Assembly (NCBI GenBank): GCA_900757715.1
Contig: CAAEOZ010000090.1
Span: 5,395-69,394, forward strand
Direction: 5' to 3'
Length of the DNA: 64,000 bases
Source: an uncultured Veillonella sp.
GTDB taxonomy: Bacteria; Bacillota; Negativicutes; Veillonellales; Veillonellaceae
Positions 1 to 8,670 of the stretch are shown piece after piece; the first letter of the stretch is position 1, and each line of letters starts with the position of its first letter. A model generated the notes under the pieces. It did not search any database. It was not told the origin of the DNA and worked only from the letters and a program-made list of their open reading frames with translations. The position numbers and the translations under genes are program-made.

Positions 1-48
1 TTTGATAGAATTATTTGATACACATGGAATATTTGGAGAGAGGTGTGG

Positions 49-861
49 TTGTGTATGCCTTTGTTTGTTAGGTTTATGTTGTTGGTTTTGGTGTGTGTTT
101 GTAGTGTTGTATTGAGTGGTTGTTCTTTCATTTGGACGACGGAGAATGGTGATCCTGCTACACCAGAGGATATCAAGTCTAGTGTGGAGAAGGAGTTTTC
201 GGTTGTGCATCCGAATCTTGTTCTCCAGTCGTCTGTGGTAGAGAAGGAGAAGCCATTCCAGCGAAATGTGTATGTGTTTTATGATGAAAATAATGGTTTT
301 TCCTTTACCACAAATTCTGTAGTGAAGTGGCCAACCTTGCCGGCCCCTGGTGGGGAGCGAAAAAATGATGCGGACTTTACGTATTCACAAGCGTATTTAG
401 TTCATTTGAATGGTTCGTTAGTGGAGCGTGCTAAGCAGTATGGCATGCGGATGGCGACGCACGAGGAAGCCTTGGAGTTAGCTAAGTCTAAAGCGACACG
501 TGTGGCAGGTACTAATAAGATATCTTTATTCACATATGATGAGATTATCTTTGTAGATGAATCTGTAAAGGGTGAAGATATTCTAAACTTTATGAAATCA
601 ATATATAGCCAATATAAACCTCAAGACAGTCCAGCTTTGTTGCACCCTCGTTCTGATAGAAGCGTCGGCTTTTACTATTTGCCTAAGGGGGAAGAAGATA
701 AAACAAAAGCTAAGTATTTGATAGCTTTCCGTTTTATGGCAAAAAATGACTGGAAAGAAACGATGTTAACAGGCATTGGCAGTACTGGTAACGACACTTC
801 GGCTGTGGAACGAGACTTTGTTAGCATTTTAGATCATATGATACAACATGCTGCTCATTAA
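49..861 (+). CDS. Predicted lipoprotein of unknown function
   Basis: Secreted protein of about 270 residues with a hydrophobic leader ending in a lipobox-like LSGC, so it is probably processed by signal peptidase II and anchored to a membrane. No family was recognised in the mature part, which is soluble and mixed alpha/beta in character. The start is uncertain: a purine-rich ribosome site (GGAGAGAGG, 35-43) points to TTG at 49. ATG at 55 or GTG at 43 would give nearly the same protein. It precedes gyrA by 142 bases and is probably a separate transcript. The function is unknown; the lipoprotein call rests on the leader and Cys only. Confidence 0.7.
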   Translation: MCMPLFVRFMLLVLVCVCSVVLSGCSFIWTTENGDPATPEDIKSSVEKEFSVVHPNLVLQSSVVEKEKPFQRNVYVFYDENNGFSFTTNSVVKWPTLPAPGGERKNDADFTYSQAYLVHLNGSLVERAKQYGMRMATHEEALELAKSKATRVAGTNKISLFTYDEIIFVDESVKGEDILNFMKSIYSQYKPQDSPALLHPRSDRSVGFYYLPKGEEDKTKAKYLIAFRFMAKNDWKETMLTGIGSTGNDTSAVERDFVSILDHMIQHAAH

Positions 862-887
862 TGAATTTTGTAGATTGTAAGAATAGG

Positions 888-904
888 TGAAAGCATCTTT
901 CACA
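888..904. other. Short hairpin downstream of the first lipoprotein gene
   Basis: GTGAAAG and CTTTCAC flank a 3-base loop. No clear T-run follows, so this is only a weak terminator candidate. Confidence 0.3.
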
Positions 905-953
905 AAAATACAGAAAAATACCTATAAAATTAGCGTTTAGCCCTTAAAAATGC

Positions 954-959
954 TATAAT
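954..959 (+). promoter_or_regulatory. Probable -10 element of gyrA
   Basis: A perfect TATAAT lies 44 bases before the GTG start of gyrA. A TTAGCG 18 bases upstream is only a weak -35 element. Confidence 0.45.
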
Positions 960-1003
960 ATTAAGATGAATTGTAATCAGTGTTAGTAAAATGAGGTGAG
1001 ATT

Positions 1004-3472
1004 GTGGCAGACCAACAATGGTCCCACGGGAATATTCATCCCGTTCAGATTGATAAAGAAATGAAGAACGCGTATATCGATTATGCAATGTCTGTAATCG
1101 TTATGCGTGCGCTTCCAGATGTGCGCGATGGCTTGAAACCAGTACATCGTCGTATTTTGTATGCGATGCACGAAACAGGCATGACGCCAAATAAACCGTA
1201 CAAGAAATCCGCTCGTATCGTCGGTGACGTACTCGGTAAGTATCATCCACATGGTGATAGCTCCGTTTATGACGCGACGGTTCGTTTGGCGCAAGATTTC
1301 AATACGCGCTACCTCTTGGTTGACGGTCACGGTAACTTCGGTTCCATCGACGGCGATAGTGCTGCTGCGATGCGTTATACCGAAGTACGTATGGCGAAGA
1401 TTACAACAGAAATGCTTGCTGATATCGACAAGGAAACTGTTGATTTCATGCCGAACTATGATGAAAGCTTGCAAGAACCAACTGTATTGCCAGCGAAGAT
1501 TCCAAATCTTCTCATCAATGGTTCCAGTGGTATCGCTGTAGGGATGGCGACAAATATTCCACCACATAACCTTAACGAGGTATGTAATGGCCTAGCGATG
1601 CTCATCGACAATCCGGATGTGACTGTAGATGAATTGATGACGCAAATCAAAGGTCCAGACTTCCCGACTGGAGCGCTCATTTTGGGCCGAGACGGCATCA
1701 AAAAAGCGTATTCCACAGGTCGTGGTAGCGTTAAAATGCGTGCTCGTGCAACCATCGAAGAGATGTCTAAAGGCAAGCATAAGATCGTAGTGACTGAGAT
1801 TCCTTACCAAGTGAATAAGGCTCGCGTAATTGAAACAATTGCAAACTTGAGCCGCGATAAGGTAATCGATGGCATTACAGCACTTCGCGATGAATCTGAC
1901 CGCCAAGGTTTGCGCATCGTTATCGAATTGCGCGCCGATGTGCAACCAGACATCGTACTTAATAAATTATATAAACACACTCAACTTCAAGAAACATTCG
2001 GCGTGATTATGCTAGCTCTCGTAGATGGACATCCTCGCGTATTGAATTTGAAAGAAGTATTGGGTTACTACTTAGATCATCGTCTAGACGTTATCGTACG
2101 CCGTACTCAATTCGAGCTTAACAAAGCCGAAGCGCGTGCACACATCTTAGAAGGCTTGTTGATTGCTCTCGACCATATCGATGAAGTGATTGCCACAATC
2201 CGTAGTTCTCAAACTGACGAAATTGCACGCAACGCATTAATGCAAAAATTCGGGCTTTCAGAGAAACAAGCGGTAGCCATCCTCGACATGCGTTTACGCC
2301 GTTTAACAGGATTGGAACGCGAGAAGATCGAAGACGAATACAAGGAATTGTTGGCATTGATCGAAGACTTGAAAGCTATCTTGGGTAGCGAAGCGCGTCA
2401 ACGTCAAATCATCAAAGACGAACTCGATGATATGAAGAAAAAATACGGCGACCCTCGCCGTTCTGAAATCACAATCGATACGTCCGACCTTGATGTAGAA
2501 GACCTCATCGCTGACGAAGAGATGGTGATTACCTTGACTAAACAAGGTTACATCAAACGGATGAACGCGAACGTATATCGCAACCAACATAAAGGCGGCG
2601 CTGGCGTTATCGGCATGAAGACGAAGGAAGACGATTATGTAACGCAAATTATGCATGTGCGGACCCATAATACATTGTTATTCTTCACATCTACAGGCCG
2701 TGCATATCGCCTCAAGGCATACGAAGTGCCGGAAGCAGGTTCCCGCAACTCTCGCGGTACCGCTATGGTTAACGTATTGCCACTCGCGGTAGGTGAATCC
2801 GTTACGACTATGATCGACCTTGAACGTGTCCATGAAGATGTAAATTTATTTATGGTCACTGAATTTGGCGTTGTAAAACGTACGGCTATTGAAGAATACC
2901 GTAATATCCGTCGTTCTGGCCTCAATGCGATTAACCTCGACGAAGGCGATCGTTTGATTTCCGTTAACGTAACGACTGGCAATCAAGACATCTTGATTGG
3001 TACTAAGTTGGGTATCGCTATTCGCTTTAGCGAGCATGATGTGCGCCTTATGAAACGGGCGGCTCACGGTGTGCGTGGCATTAAATTGAATGCAGGCGAC
3101 GTAGTTGTAGGTGCTGGTGTTCTTAATACTGATGAAAGTGAAGCACAAGTGTTTACTATCTCTGAAGAAGGTTTTGGTAAACGCAATGATGCGGAAGCTT
3201 ATACATTGCAAAAACGCGGTGGTAAAGGCTCTAAGAACTTCAAGATTACGAATAAAACAGGCGACGTAGTGGCCGTAGAGGTTGTTCATAATGATGATGA
3301 AGTTATGCTTATTTCTGAGCAAGGTAAAATCATCCGCTTCAACATGAATGACATCGCTGTGAAGAAGGGCAAAGCTATTTCTGGTGTGAAAACACAAAAC
3401 CTCGACGAAGGCGATAAGGTAGCTAGTATTGCTGTTATTCCAGGCGCTGAAATCGAAGAAGAAGTAGAATAA
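1004..3472 (+). CDS. gyrA: DNA gyrase subunit A
   Basis: Breakage-reunion subunit of DNA gyrase; it works with GyrB to introduce negative supercoils using ATP. At 822 aa it has the usual length. The N-terminal winged-helix/tower region contains the quinolone-resistance region (motif [12 protein letters not shown]) and the active-site tyrosine in AAMRYTEVR. The C-terminal beta-pinwheel keeps a GyrA box (QKRGGKG), which separates it from ParC, and the protein ends in a short acidic tail. The GTG start follows a GAGGTGAG ribosome site. The residues equivalent to E. coli Ser83 and Asp87 are Ser and Asp, so no common fluoroquinolone-resistance substitution is present. gyrB is not in the window. 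It is transcribed alone or with the downstream small secreted gene. Confidence 0.98.
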   Translation: MADQQWSHGNIHPVQIDKEMKNAYIDYAMSVIVMRALPDVRDGLKPVHRRILYAMHETGMTPNKPYKKSARIVGDVLGKYHPHGDSSVYDATVRLAQDFNTRYLLVDGHGNFGSIDGDSAAAMRYTEVRMAKITTEMLADIDKETVDFMPNYDESLQEPTVLPAKIPNLLINGSSGIAVGMATNIPPHNLNEVCNGLAMLIDNPDVTVDELMTQIKGPDFPTGALILGRDGIKKAYSTGRGSVKMRARATIEEMSKGKHKIVVTEIPYQVNKARVIETIANLSRDKVIDGITALRDESDRQGLRIVIELRADVQPDIVLNKLYKHTQLQETFGVIMLALVDGHPRVLNLKEVLGYYLDHRLDVIVRRTQFELNKAEARAHILEGLLIALDHIDEVIATIRSSQTDEIARNALMQKFGLSEKQAVAILDMRLRRLTGLEREKIEDEYKELLALIEDLKAILGSEARQRQIIKDELDDMKKKYGDPRRSEITIDTSDLDVEDLIADEEMVITLTKQGYIKRMNANVYRNQHKGGAGVIGMKTKEDDYVTQIMHVRTHNTLLFFTSTGRAYRLKAYEVPEAGSRNSRGTAMVNVLPLAVGESVTTMIDLERVHEDVNLFMVTEFGVVKRTAIEEYRNIRRSGLNAINLDEGDRLISVNVTTGNQDILIGTKLGIAIRFSEHDVRLMKRAAHGVRGIKLNAGDVVVGAGVLNTDESEAQVFTISEEGFGKRNDAEAYTLQKRGGKGSKNFKITNKTGDVVAVEVVHNDDEVMLISEQGKIIRFNMNDIAVKKGKAISGVKTQNLDEGDKVASIAVIPGAEIEEEVE

Positions 3473-3506
3473 TATAAAACACTATATTAACTATTGAGTA
3501 ACCATG

Positions 3507-3529
3507 GGCGACCATCTAAGATGGTCGCC
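3507..3529 (+). terminator. Perfect hairpin after gyrA
   Basis: GGCGACCATCT is followed by a single A and its exact reverse complement. There is no T-run, so it may be a 3' stabiliser or leader hairpin of the next gene rather than a classical terminator. Confidence 0.4.
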
Positions 3530-3551
3530 TCTAGTGTTGGGGAGTTTAAAA

Positions 3552-3923
3552 ATGAAAAAATGGCTAGCTGCTATGTTTGCAGCAGGAGTTTTCTTTGTAG
3601 GTGGCTTTGGTCAAGCTAGTGCTGCTGACTGGTACTATATCGATGCTGATGCTGACGATGCGGCATGGTTTATTGACAACTCTTCTGTATATAAAACAGA
3701 TGATGCGGCTACAGTACTTGTTAAAATTAACAATGTAGAAGGCTTTACATATATCTACACAGTACGGATCGATCGCAAAGAAAAAACATGGACAGAACTT
3801 GATACAACAGTATATAGCAATGCTGGTATAGCATTACTATCCAGTAAAGAAACACAAAAACCTACGAAAATTGAACCGGATACCATGGGGGCGGAAGTTA
3901 TGCAGGCCCTATGGGGAAAATAA
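3552..3923 (+). CDS. Small secreted protein, family member 1
   Basis: Protein of 123 aa with a clear Sec signal peptide (MKKWLAAMFAAGVFF, cleavage near ASA-AD). The mature domain of about 100 residues begins with a DWYYIDADADDAAWFIDN segment. It is a paralog of the genes at 4279 (broken) and 4463: all share the leader, a W-Y-x(n)-W-x-I-D-N start and an end of the form P-x(4)-V/A-x-Q-x-I/L-W-G. The fold is unknown; the repeated aromatic and Asp pattern suggests a small beta-sandwich envelope protein, which is inference. The ATG at 3552 was chosen because a GGGGAG ribosome site lies just upstream and the signal peptide begins there; an upstream in-frame ATG would include the gyrA hairpin. Confidence 0.85.
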   Translation: MKKWLAAMFAAGVFFVGGFGQASAADWYYIDADADDAAWFIDNSSVYKTDDAATVLVKINNVEGFTYIYTVRIDRKEKTWTELDTTVYSNAGIALLSSKETQKPTKIEPDTMGAEVMQALWGK

Positions 3924-4108
3924 TCCAACAATTTAATAGAAGCTGATATTCGCTCTGTCTATTTAGATACGCAGAACGTATAAGTAGCCCCGAACTATCC
4001 TGAAAGCCTCCATAGTGACCTAAGTCGGTTTCAGGATAGTTCGGGGCTTTTTATATCATTAGTACTCTTACCGGGCGAATATCAGCTTTCAAATCCGTTG
4101 GATTATTT
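3919..4108 (+). repeat. Nested inverted-repeat hairpin element, copy A
   Basis: Outer arms at about 3919-3954 and 4074-4108 are near-complementary: AATAATCCAAC and AAGCTGATATTCGC match exactly in reverse. They enclose a 20-bp perfect stem (3986-4005 with 4029-4048), then a T-run. The loop 4006-4028 carries CCTCCATAGTGACCTAAGTC, which is nearly identical to loops at 36.5-36.7 kb although the stems differ. The left outer arm includes the stop codon of the preceding gene. It acts at least as a terminator. Confidence 0.75.
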
Positions 4109-4278
4109 AATCCCCTTAGGGGTCTTGCTAGACGTTCCTAGGAGGTCTTATATCATTTATGCATTTAATAGAGTTTTTATTAGCATTTTGCAATTATGAT
4201 GAAATCATGATGAATTATACTATGTGAAATGCATAGTTAATTTAGGGTACAGTAATGTACAGATAGGAGAGAGTCATT

Positions 4279-4416
4279 ATGAAAAAATGGTTCGCGTGTT
4301 TAGCAGTGGCAGGTTTATTGTTTGGTGCTGGTGTGAGTGTATCTCAGGCTGAGAGTTGGTATTATGTTGAAGGTGGAGATCCTAGTATCAGGGCTTTCAT
4401 AGAATATTTATTTTAA
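4279..4416 (+). pseudogene. Truncated member of the small secreted protein family
   Basis: A 45-codon reading frame with a strong ribosome site (AGGAGAGAG, 4265-4273) and an intact signal peptide starting MKKWFACLAVAGLLF. It is followed by only the first dozen residues of the mature family domain (ESWYYVEGGD), then unrelated residues and a stop. Its paralogs at 3552 and 4463 run to about 124 aa, so this copy has lost roughly two thirds of its length by deletion. It may still be translated as a short exported peptide. It lies between the two intact copies, which suggests tandem duplication followed by decay. Confidence 0.75.
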
Positions 4417-4462
4417 TCTTATATACTATTCCTGTATTTTATTTTTTACGAGAGGTATTATT

Positions 4463-4837
4463 ATGAAAAAAACATTGGCAGCTGTTTTGGCAGCAGGCGC
4501 ATTATTAATCGGCGGTATTGGTAGTGTTGATGCGGCTAATTGGTATACAGTAGGCACTGATAGCAATGGTGTTACTTGGTCTATCGACAATGATTCTGTT
4601 AAAAAAGACGATAAAAAAGCGGTAATGGACATTAAAGCTATGGACTACGAAGGTTACCACTACATCGTGACTGAAGAGTTCAATCACAAAAAACAGGAAG
4701 TTAAAGATCTTAAGGTGACTCTTTATAACCCACAAGGTTATGTTGTGAAAGAGGAACAAGTTAATAAAGATAGCCGTAAAGTTGAGCCAGGTACACCTGC
4801 GTACGCTGTATTCCAACTTATTTGGGGCGGTAAATAA
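4463..4837 (+). CDS. Small secreted protein, family member 2
   Basis: Protein of 124 aa with a Sec signal peptide (MKKTLAAVLAAGALLIGG, cleavage near VDA-AN). The mature domain starts NWYTVGTDSNGVTWSIDN and is clearly paralogous to the product at 3552, including the closing P-x-Y-A-V-F-Q-L-I-W-G-G-K. It is lysine- and aspartate-rich, with no cysteine and no transmembrane segment, so it is probably periplasmic or surface-exposed. Family and function were not recognised. An AGAGGT ribosome site precedes the ATG, and a strong terminator follows at 4932. A more distant relative may be the secreted protein at 42446. Confidence 0.85.
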   Translation: MKKTLAAVLAAGALLIGGIGSVDAANWYTVGTDSNGVTWSIDNDSVKKDDKKAVMDIKAMDYEGYHYIVTEEFNHKKQEVKDLKVTLYNPQGYVVKEEQVNKDSRKVEPGTPAYAVFQLIWGGK

Positions 4838-5271
4838 TCTAATCGTATAGACGAGCACAGGGCTTAGCCGTAATACACTGTTGAACGGTCATATCTCGTT
4901 TAGATTGATTATTTTTGTGAAAGCTTCATATACGCACGTTCTCACAGAGGACGTGCGTTTTTTATATTTTCATTGGAATATATTATATTTACCTAACATA
5001 TGTTGTATTATATAGGATTAATTTCTGTTCACGGGCTTTTAATTCCTTTAAAATAGGTGAATTATTTAGCTATTCGTGGTAAAATGTGATTTATATTACA
5101 CTTTTTGCATGATTTTTGTACCAAAGTGTAACAATTTTACATAGTATAAACTTTCACTATAGCGTATACTATAGGTAAGATGCAGAAGTATAGCTTGGGC
5201 GCAGTGCTCCGTAGTTTGGCATATTTCGCCCCAATAGGTTTGGTAGTTATAGTTTGTTAGAGGAGGTCCTC
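4838..5271. other. Intergenic region upstream of the hydrogenase
   Basis: Contains a terminator (4932-4963) and then AT-rich sequence holding a probable hydrogenase promoter (TATACT at 5165-5170, no good -35). A possible leader stem pairs TTGGGCG (about 5195) with CGCCCCAA (about 5228), with one bulged base. No convincing small gene was seen. Confidence 0.5.
4932..4963 (+). terminator. Intrinsic terminator
   Basis: ACGCACGT pairs with ACGTGCGT across an 11-base loop, followed by a T-run. It ends the small secreted-protein transcript. Confidence 0.85.
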
Positions 5272-6702
5272 ATGTCTCAATACGAATTTATCGATAAACG
5301 CGTGCCGATTGCACTAGACAATCCATCCATTTATCACGACATTTCCAAGTGTAAAAACTGTACGTTATGCCGTCGCGCTTGTGCGGATGTAATGAGCGTA
5401 CTTGATTACTACGACCTTGATGCAAATGGCGATGTGCCTGTATGTATCCATTGCGGTCAATGTGCGGCAGCATGCCCATTCGACTCTATGCATGCTAAAT
5501 CCGAGCTTGAAAAGGTAAAAGCAGCCCTTACTGATCCTGAAAAAATCGTCGTAATTCAAACGGCTCCTGCTGTTCGTGTAGCAATTGGTGAAGGCTTCGG
5601 TTATGAACCGGGCACATTCTTGGAAGGTAAAATGGTCGGTGCCTTGCGTGCACTTGGTGCAGACTATGTAGTAGATACTAACTTTGGTGCGGACTTAACC
5701 ATTATGGAGGAAGCATCCGAGCTTGTAGAACGCCTTAAAAATGGCGGACAAATTCCTCAGTTTACAAGCTGCTGTCCAGCGTGGGTACGCTTTGCGGAAA
5801 TCTATTTCCCTGAGTTGATTCCTAACTTGTCTTCTACACGTTCTTGTATCGCTATGGAAGCGGCTATGATTAAAACGTACTTTGCAGAGAAAAAAGGCAT
5901 CGATCCTCGCAACATTGTGTCCGTATCTGTAAACCCTTGTACTGCTAAAAAAGCGGAAACAAAACGGGAAGAAGAAAATGCAGCGGCTCGTTATCATAAT
6001 GATGACTCCCTTGGCATGGATACAGATATTTCCATCACAACTCGTGAGTTCATCCGTTGGATCCAAGAGGAAAACCTCGACTTCAATGCCATTGAAGATT
6101 CTAAATTTGATGATTTAATCGGTATGGAAACTGGTGCATCCATCATCTTCGGTAACACCGGTGGTGTTATGGAAGCAGCGATGCGTACGGCTTACAAGCT
6201 CATCACTGATAAAGAGCCACCTCCATATGCGTTGACTCACCTCGAGGACGTTCGTGGTATGGAAGGCGTAAAAGAGGCGACTGTTCAATTGGGTGATGAT
6301 GTAACATTGTCGGTTGCCGTTGTTCACGGTGGTAAAAACACACGTGACTTTTTGAATGCTTTGAAAGAAAACGGTAAACATTATGACTTCATTGAAGTTA
6401 TGGCGTGCCCAGGTGGCTGTATCGGTGGCGGTGGTCAACCGCGTACTAAATTGCCTCAAGCGGTTAAAACTAAGGAAGCTCGTATCGGCGGCCTTTACGA
6501 AGCTGACGAAAACTATAAATGGGTTGCGTCTTATGAAAATGAAGAAATCCAAACATTGTACAAAGATTTCTTAGGAGAACCATTGGGTCACAAGGCACAC
6601 GAACTTTTACACACACACTACACAGACCGTAGCGCGGTTCTTGGTACTCGTAAAGACGTAACACCTGAAACATGTCCAACATCCCCTAAATTTAAAGGTT
6701 AA
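5272..6702 (+). CDS. hydA: [FeFe]-hydrogenase, two ferredoxin clusters plus H-cluster domain
   Basis: Reduces protons to H2, probably with electrons from reduced ferredoxin made during pyruvate oxidation. The 476-aa protein has two N-terminal 4Fe-4S sites (CKNCTLCRRAC and CIHCGQCAAACP, residues about 25-75), then the H-cluster domain. The three signatures are TSCCPAW, NPCTAKKAE and VMACPGGCIGGGGQP. These retain the four H-cluster cysteines and the proton-relay cysteine. The second motif has Asn where the usual motif is MPC. ATG at 5272 was chosen for its AGGAGG at 5261-5266. The gene stands alone; no maturation genes (hydEFG) lie nearby. A long terminator follows. The [FeFe] type is certain; the subgroup is not. 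Confidence 0.95.
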   Translation: MSQYEFIDKRVPIALDNPSIYHDISKCKNCTLCRRACADVMSVLDYYDLDANGDVPVCIHCGQCAAACPFDSMHAKSELEKVKAALTDPEKIVVIQTAPAVRVAIGEGFGYEPGTFLEGKMVGALRALGADYVVDTNFGADLTIMEEASELVERLKNGGQIPQFTSCCPAWVRFAEIYFPELIPNLSSTRSCIAMEAAMIKTYFAEKKGIDPRNIVSVSVNPCTAKKAETKREEENAAARYHNDDSLGMDTDISITTREFIRWIQEENLDFNAIEDSKFDDLIGMETGASIIFGNTGGVMEAAMRTAYKLITDKEPPPYALTHLEDVRGMEGVKEATVQLGDDVTLSVAVVHGGKNTRDFLNALKENGKHYDFIEVMACPGGCIGGGGQPRTKLPQAVKTKEARIGGLYEADENYKWVASYENEEIQTLYKDFLGEPLGHKAHELLHTHYTDRSAVLGTRKDVTPETCPTSPKFKG

Positions 6703-6797
6703 TGATAGCCGATTACTTAAATAGCACAGACTAAGCAATCAAATGCTTATACACTCATTGTAAAGTTAGCCATTTAGGGTATAACAACATAACATAG

Positions 6798-6885
6798 AAA
6801 ATCCTACGGGTCATGAGTGACTTGATACTCACGTAGCCTTTGTTACAGTGCGGTCACTTTTAAATGATTCGTAGGATTTTTTATA
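6798..6885 (+). terminator. Long terminator after the hydrogenase gene
   Basis: AAAATCCTACG (6798-6808) pairs with CGTAGGATTTT (6870-6880), with smaller internal GTGAC/GTCAC stems, then a T-run. Confidence 0.8.
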
Positions 6886-7024
6886 TAATTATTCAAAATT
6901 CACATATTTTTACTGTATAACTTTATTATAATAATCCAGTATAAAAAAATTATTTTATTATGAGGAAAAGATGAATCATTTAGTGTATAATATAAAAATA
7001 TACTGTACGGATCAAAGGGGGGAA

Positions 7025-7066
7025 TTATGGGTGTTGCATTGGGAGAGCAACATAAAAAGCCCATAA
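7025..7066 (+). promoter_or_regulatory. Structured 5' leader of the NagZ-like lipoprotein gene
   Basis: A two-tier hairpin: TTATGGG (7025-7031) pairs with CCCATAA (7060-7066), and inside it GTTGC (7033-7037) pairs with GCAAC (7047-7051). It begins at the start codon of a 21-codon leader ORF, so translation of the leader would open the hairpin. Confidence 0.55.
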
Positions 7067-7092
7067 TATTCATAATATTGCGTAAGTATTAA
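7027..7092 (+). CDS. Possible 21-aa leader peptide
   Basis: Short ORF too small for normal gene finding. It has an AAAGGGGGG ribosome site just upstream, an ATG inside the leader hairpin, and a TAA that overlaps the AAGGAG in front of the next gene. The peptide begins MGVALGEQHKKP and ends in a hydrophobic IIFIIL stretch plus RKY. The overlap of its stop with the downstream ribosome site suggests translational coupling. No run of one amino acid points to classical attenuation, so the role is inferred. Confidence 0.45.
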   Translation: MGVALGEQHKKPIIFIILRKY

Positions 7093-7108
7093 GGAGCTTT
7101 TAGGAGAG

Positions 7109-8257
7109 ATGAACCAGTTTTTTCGGCGGGTCCTGAGTGGCCTTGCCTTACTAGTTGCTGTCGTTGGTACAACTGGATGCCAACATGAGAGTCAGGCAGA
7201 ACAAGAAACGGTACGAACCGTATCGTACCGTGCCGTCATGGAGTCCAACAAACCCGTGTCTGAAAAGGTGGACACTTGGATTGCGGCCATGTCTCAAGAG
7301 GATAAGGTGGGGCAGCTGATGATGATCAGCCTTCATGGCAGTACGATAGGACAATCCCAAAAGGATGTGATCCGAAAATACCGTGTCAGTGGCGTTATGC
7401 TAACGAATGAAAATCTTATTAATAAGAATCAAGTGAAAACTTTCACCAGCGATATTATGCAAACGGCGATAACCTCTAGCATGGTGACACCCTATATCGG
7501 GGTACATCGTGATCGCATATTGCATGGGAATGAAAGTTTCTTGCGGTTGCCGAAGCCCAATCGGTGGGGGCAATTGCCTATGGATCGTATCATCAACTTG
7601 GCCACGCGATCTGCTATTGAAATGCGGGATATGGGTTTTAACCTAGTTATTGGGCCTAATGCTAATCTTGGTGTACCTAATATGTCCTATACATCCGATC
7701 CCACGTGGGCAGGCCATATAAACCTTGCCATGGTGGAGCGTTACCAAATTAATCATATGTGGTTTGCTTATAACTACTTTCCGGCGGTGACCTTAGGGGA
7801 TGCATCCTTTGGATCTGCTAATGAGGCGAAAGCGTATCTCAGTAATAATGATGTAGCCGTCTTTAAACGTCTCATTGCACAGACGACGGCGAATAGCTAT
7901 ATGCTCGTGATGAGCCATATTCAAATTCCCGCTATCGATAACGAGAATTTGGCGAGCTCCTCTAAGGCGATTATTGATGGTTGGCTTCGCAAGGAGCTTG
8001 GCTATAAAGGTATCGTTATGACAGACCGTATCGATGTGGGTGCGTTGCAATCCAATCAAAAGATAGGCGATTACGCTGTGGCCTCTATCTTGGCGGGCAG
8101 TGATCTTATTCTTGTTGATGCGGATACGATTCATATCGATGAAGTCCATCGTGCGCTGACTCAGGCGGTGGCGGATGGAACGATTACGACCGAGCGCCTC
8201 AACGAATCAGTTAAGCGCATTTTATTGATGAAAATGCAAACTCAAATTGAACCATAA
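7109..8257 (+). CDS. GH3/NagZ-like lipoprotein, probable pseudoenzyme
   Basis: Paralog of the beta-N-acetylhexosaminidase gene at 45217, 382 aa, with a lipoprotein leader ending TTGC. The GH3 TIM-barrel scaffold is present (KVGQLMMISLHG near residue 70; the C-terminal ESVKRILLMKM is shared with the paralog). The signature residues are not: the IDQEGG segment reads VHRDRI, and the KHFPG...D-x-H loop that carries the acid/base pair reads NYFPAVTLGDASF. The likely nucleophile Asp in TDRID is kept. It therefore probably binds muropeptides or sugars, or is regulatory, rather than cutting GlcNAc-MurNAc. AAGGAG 12 bases upstream and AGGAGAG directly at the ATG both precede the start. Loss of catalysis is inferred from motifs. 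Confidence 0.8.
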   Translation: MNQFFRRVLSGLALLVAVVGTTGCQHESQAEQETVRTVSYRAVMESNKPVSEKVDTWIAAMSQEDKVGQLMMISLHGSTIGQSQKDVIRKYRVSGVMLTNENLINKNQVKTFTSDIMQTAITSSMVTPYIGVHRDRILHGNESFLRLPKPNRWGQLPMDRIINLATRSAIEMRDMGFNLVIGPNANLGVPNMSYTSDPTWAGHINLAMVERYQINHMWFAYNYFPAVTLGDASFGSANEAKAYLSNNDVAVFKRLIAQTTANSYMLVMSHIQIPAIDNENLASSSKAIIDGWLRKELGYKGIVMTDRIDVGALQSNQKIGDYAVASILAGSDLILVDADTIHIDEVHRALTQAVADGTITTERLNESVKRILLMKMQTQIEP

Positions 8258-8670
8258 AATATGTAGATATATCAGATTATGTAATCAGAAATTTACGAAT
8301 TAGATATTTACTATTAAGAAGCTTAGTATAAGAACATTCAGTAACAATTTAATATACTTTACATGCAAATGACGTGCTATACCTTTTGGTAAGCACGTCA
8401 TTTTTAAAATATATAGATTAAATATATGGCTTATCATATATAACTTATATAACTATGTCTTATATGATATGTTGATATCAAACGTATATGAGAATAAAGT
8501 AATCATAAGGCCTTTTATGATAGTAAGGCAATACGTATCACATGAAAGCTCTGATTTGATGGGTAAAAAAATTAACATAAAAAAAAGCTATGTTAATGAT
8601 ATGAAAAAAATTTTAATAATGATTTAAAATTATGATATAATAATTTTCGTAAATAGTTGGAGGTGAGTAT
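8258..8670. other. AT-rich intergenic region
   Basis: Holds the terminator at 8367-8405; the remainder is AT-rich with no supported gene. A promoter for the ATPase gene probably lies near 8630 (TATAAT at about 8635-8640). Confidence 0.4.
8367..8405 (+). terminator. Intrinsic terminator
   Basis: AAATGACGTGCT pairs with AGCACGTCATTT, followed by T residues. It ends the NagZ-like gene. Confidence 0.85.

Noticed and set aside
1244..1300. Quinolone resistance in gyrA
   Set aside because: The key Ser and Asp positions have the susceptible residues.
983..1567. Long minus-strand frame opposite gyrA
   Set aside because: Shadow of the gyrA reading frame; no ribosome site and no protein family.
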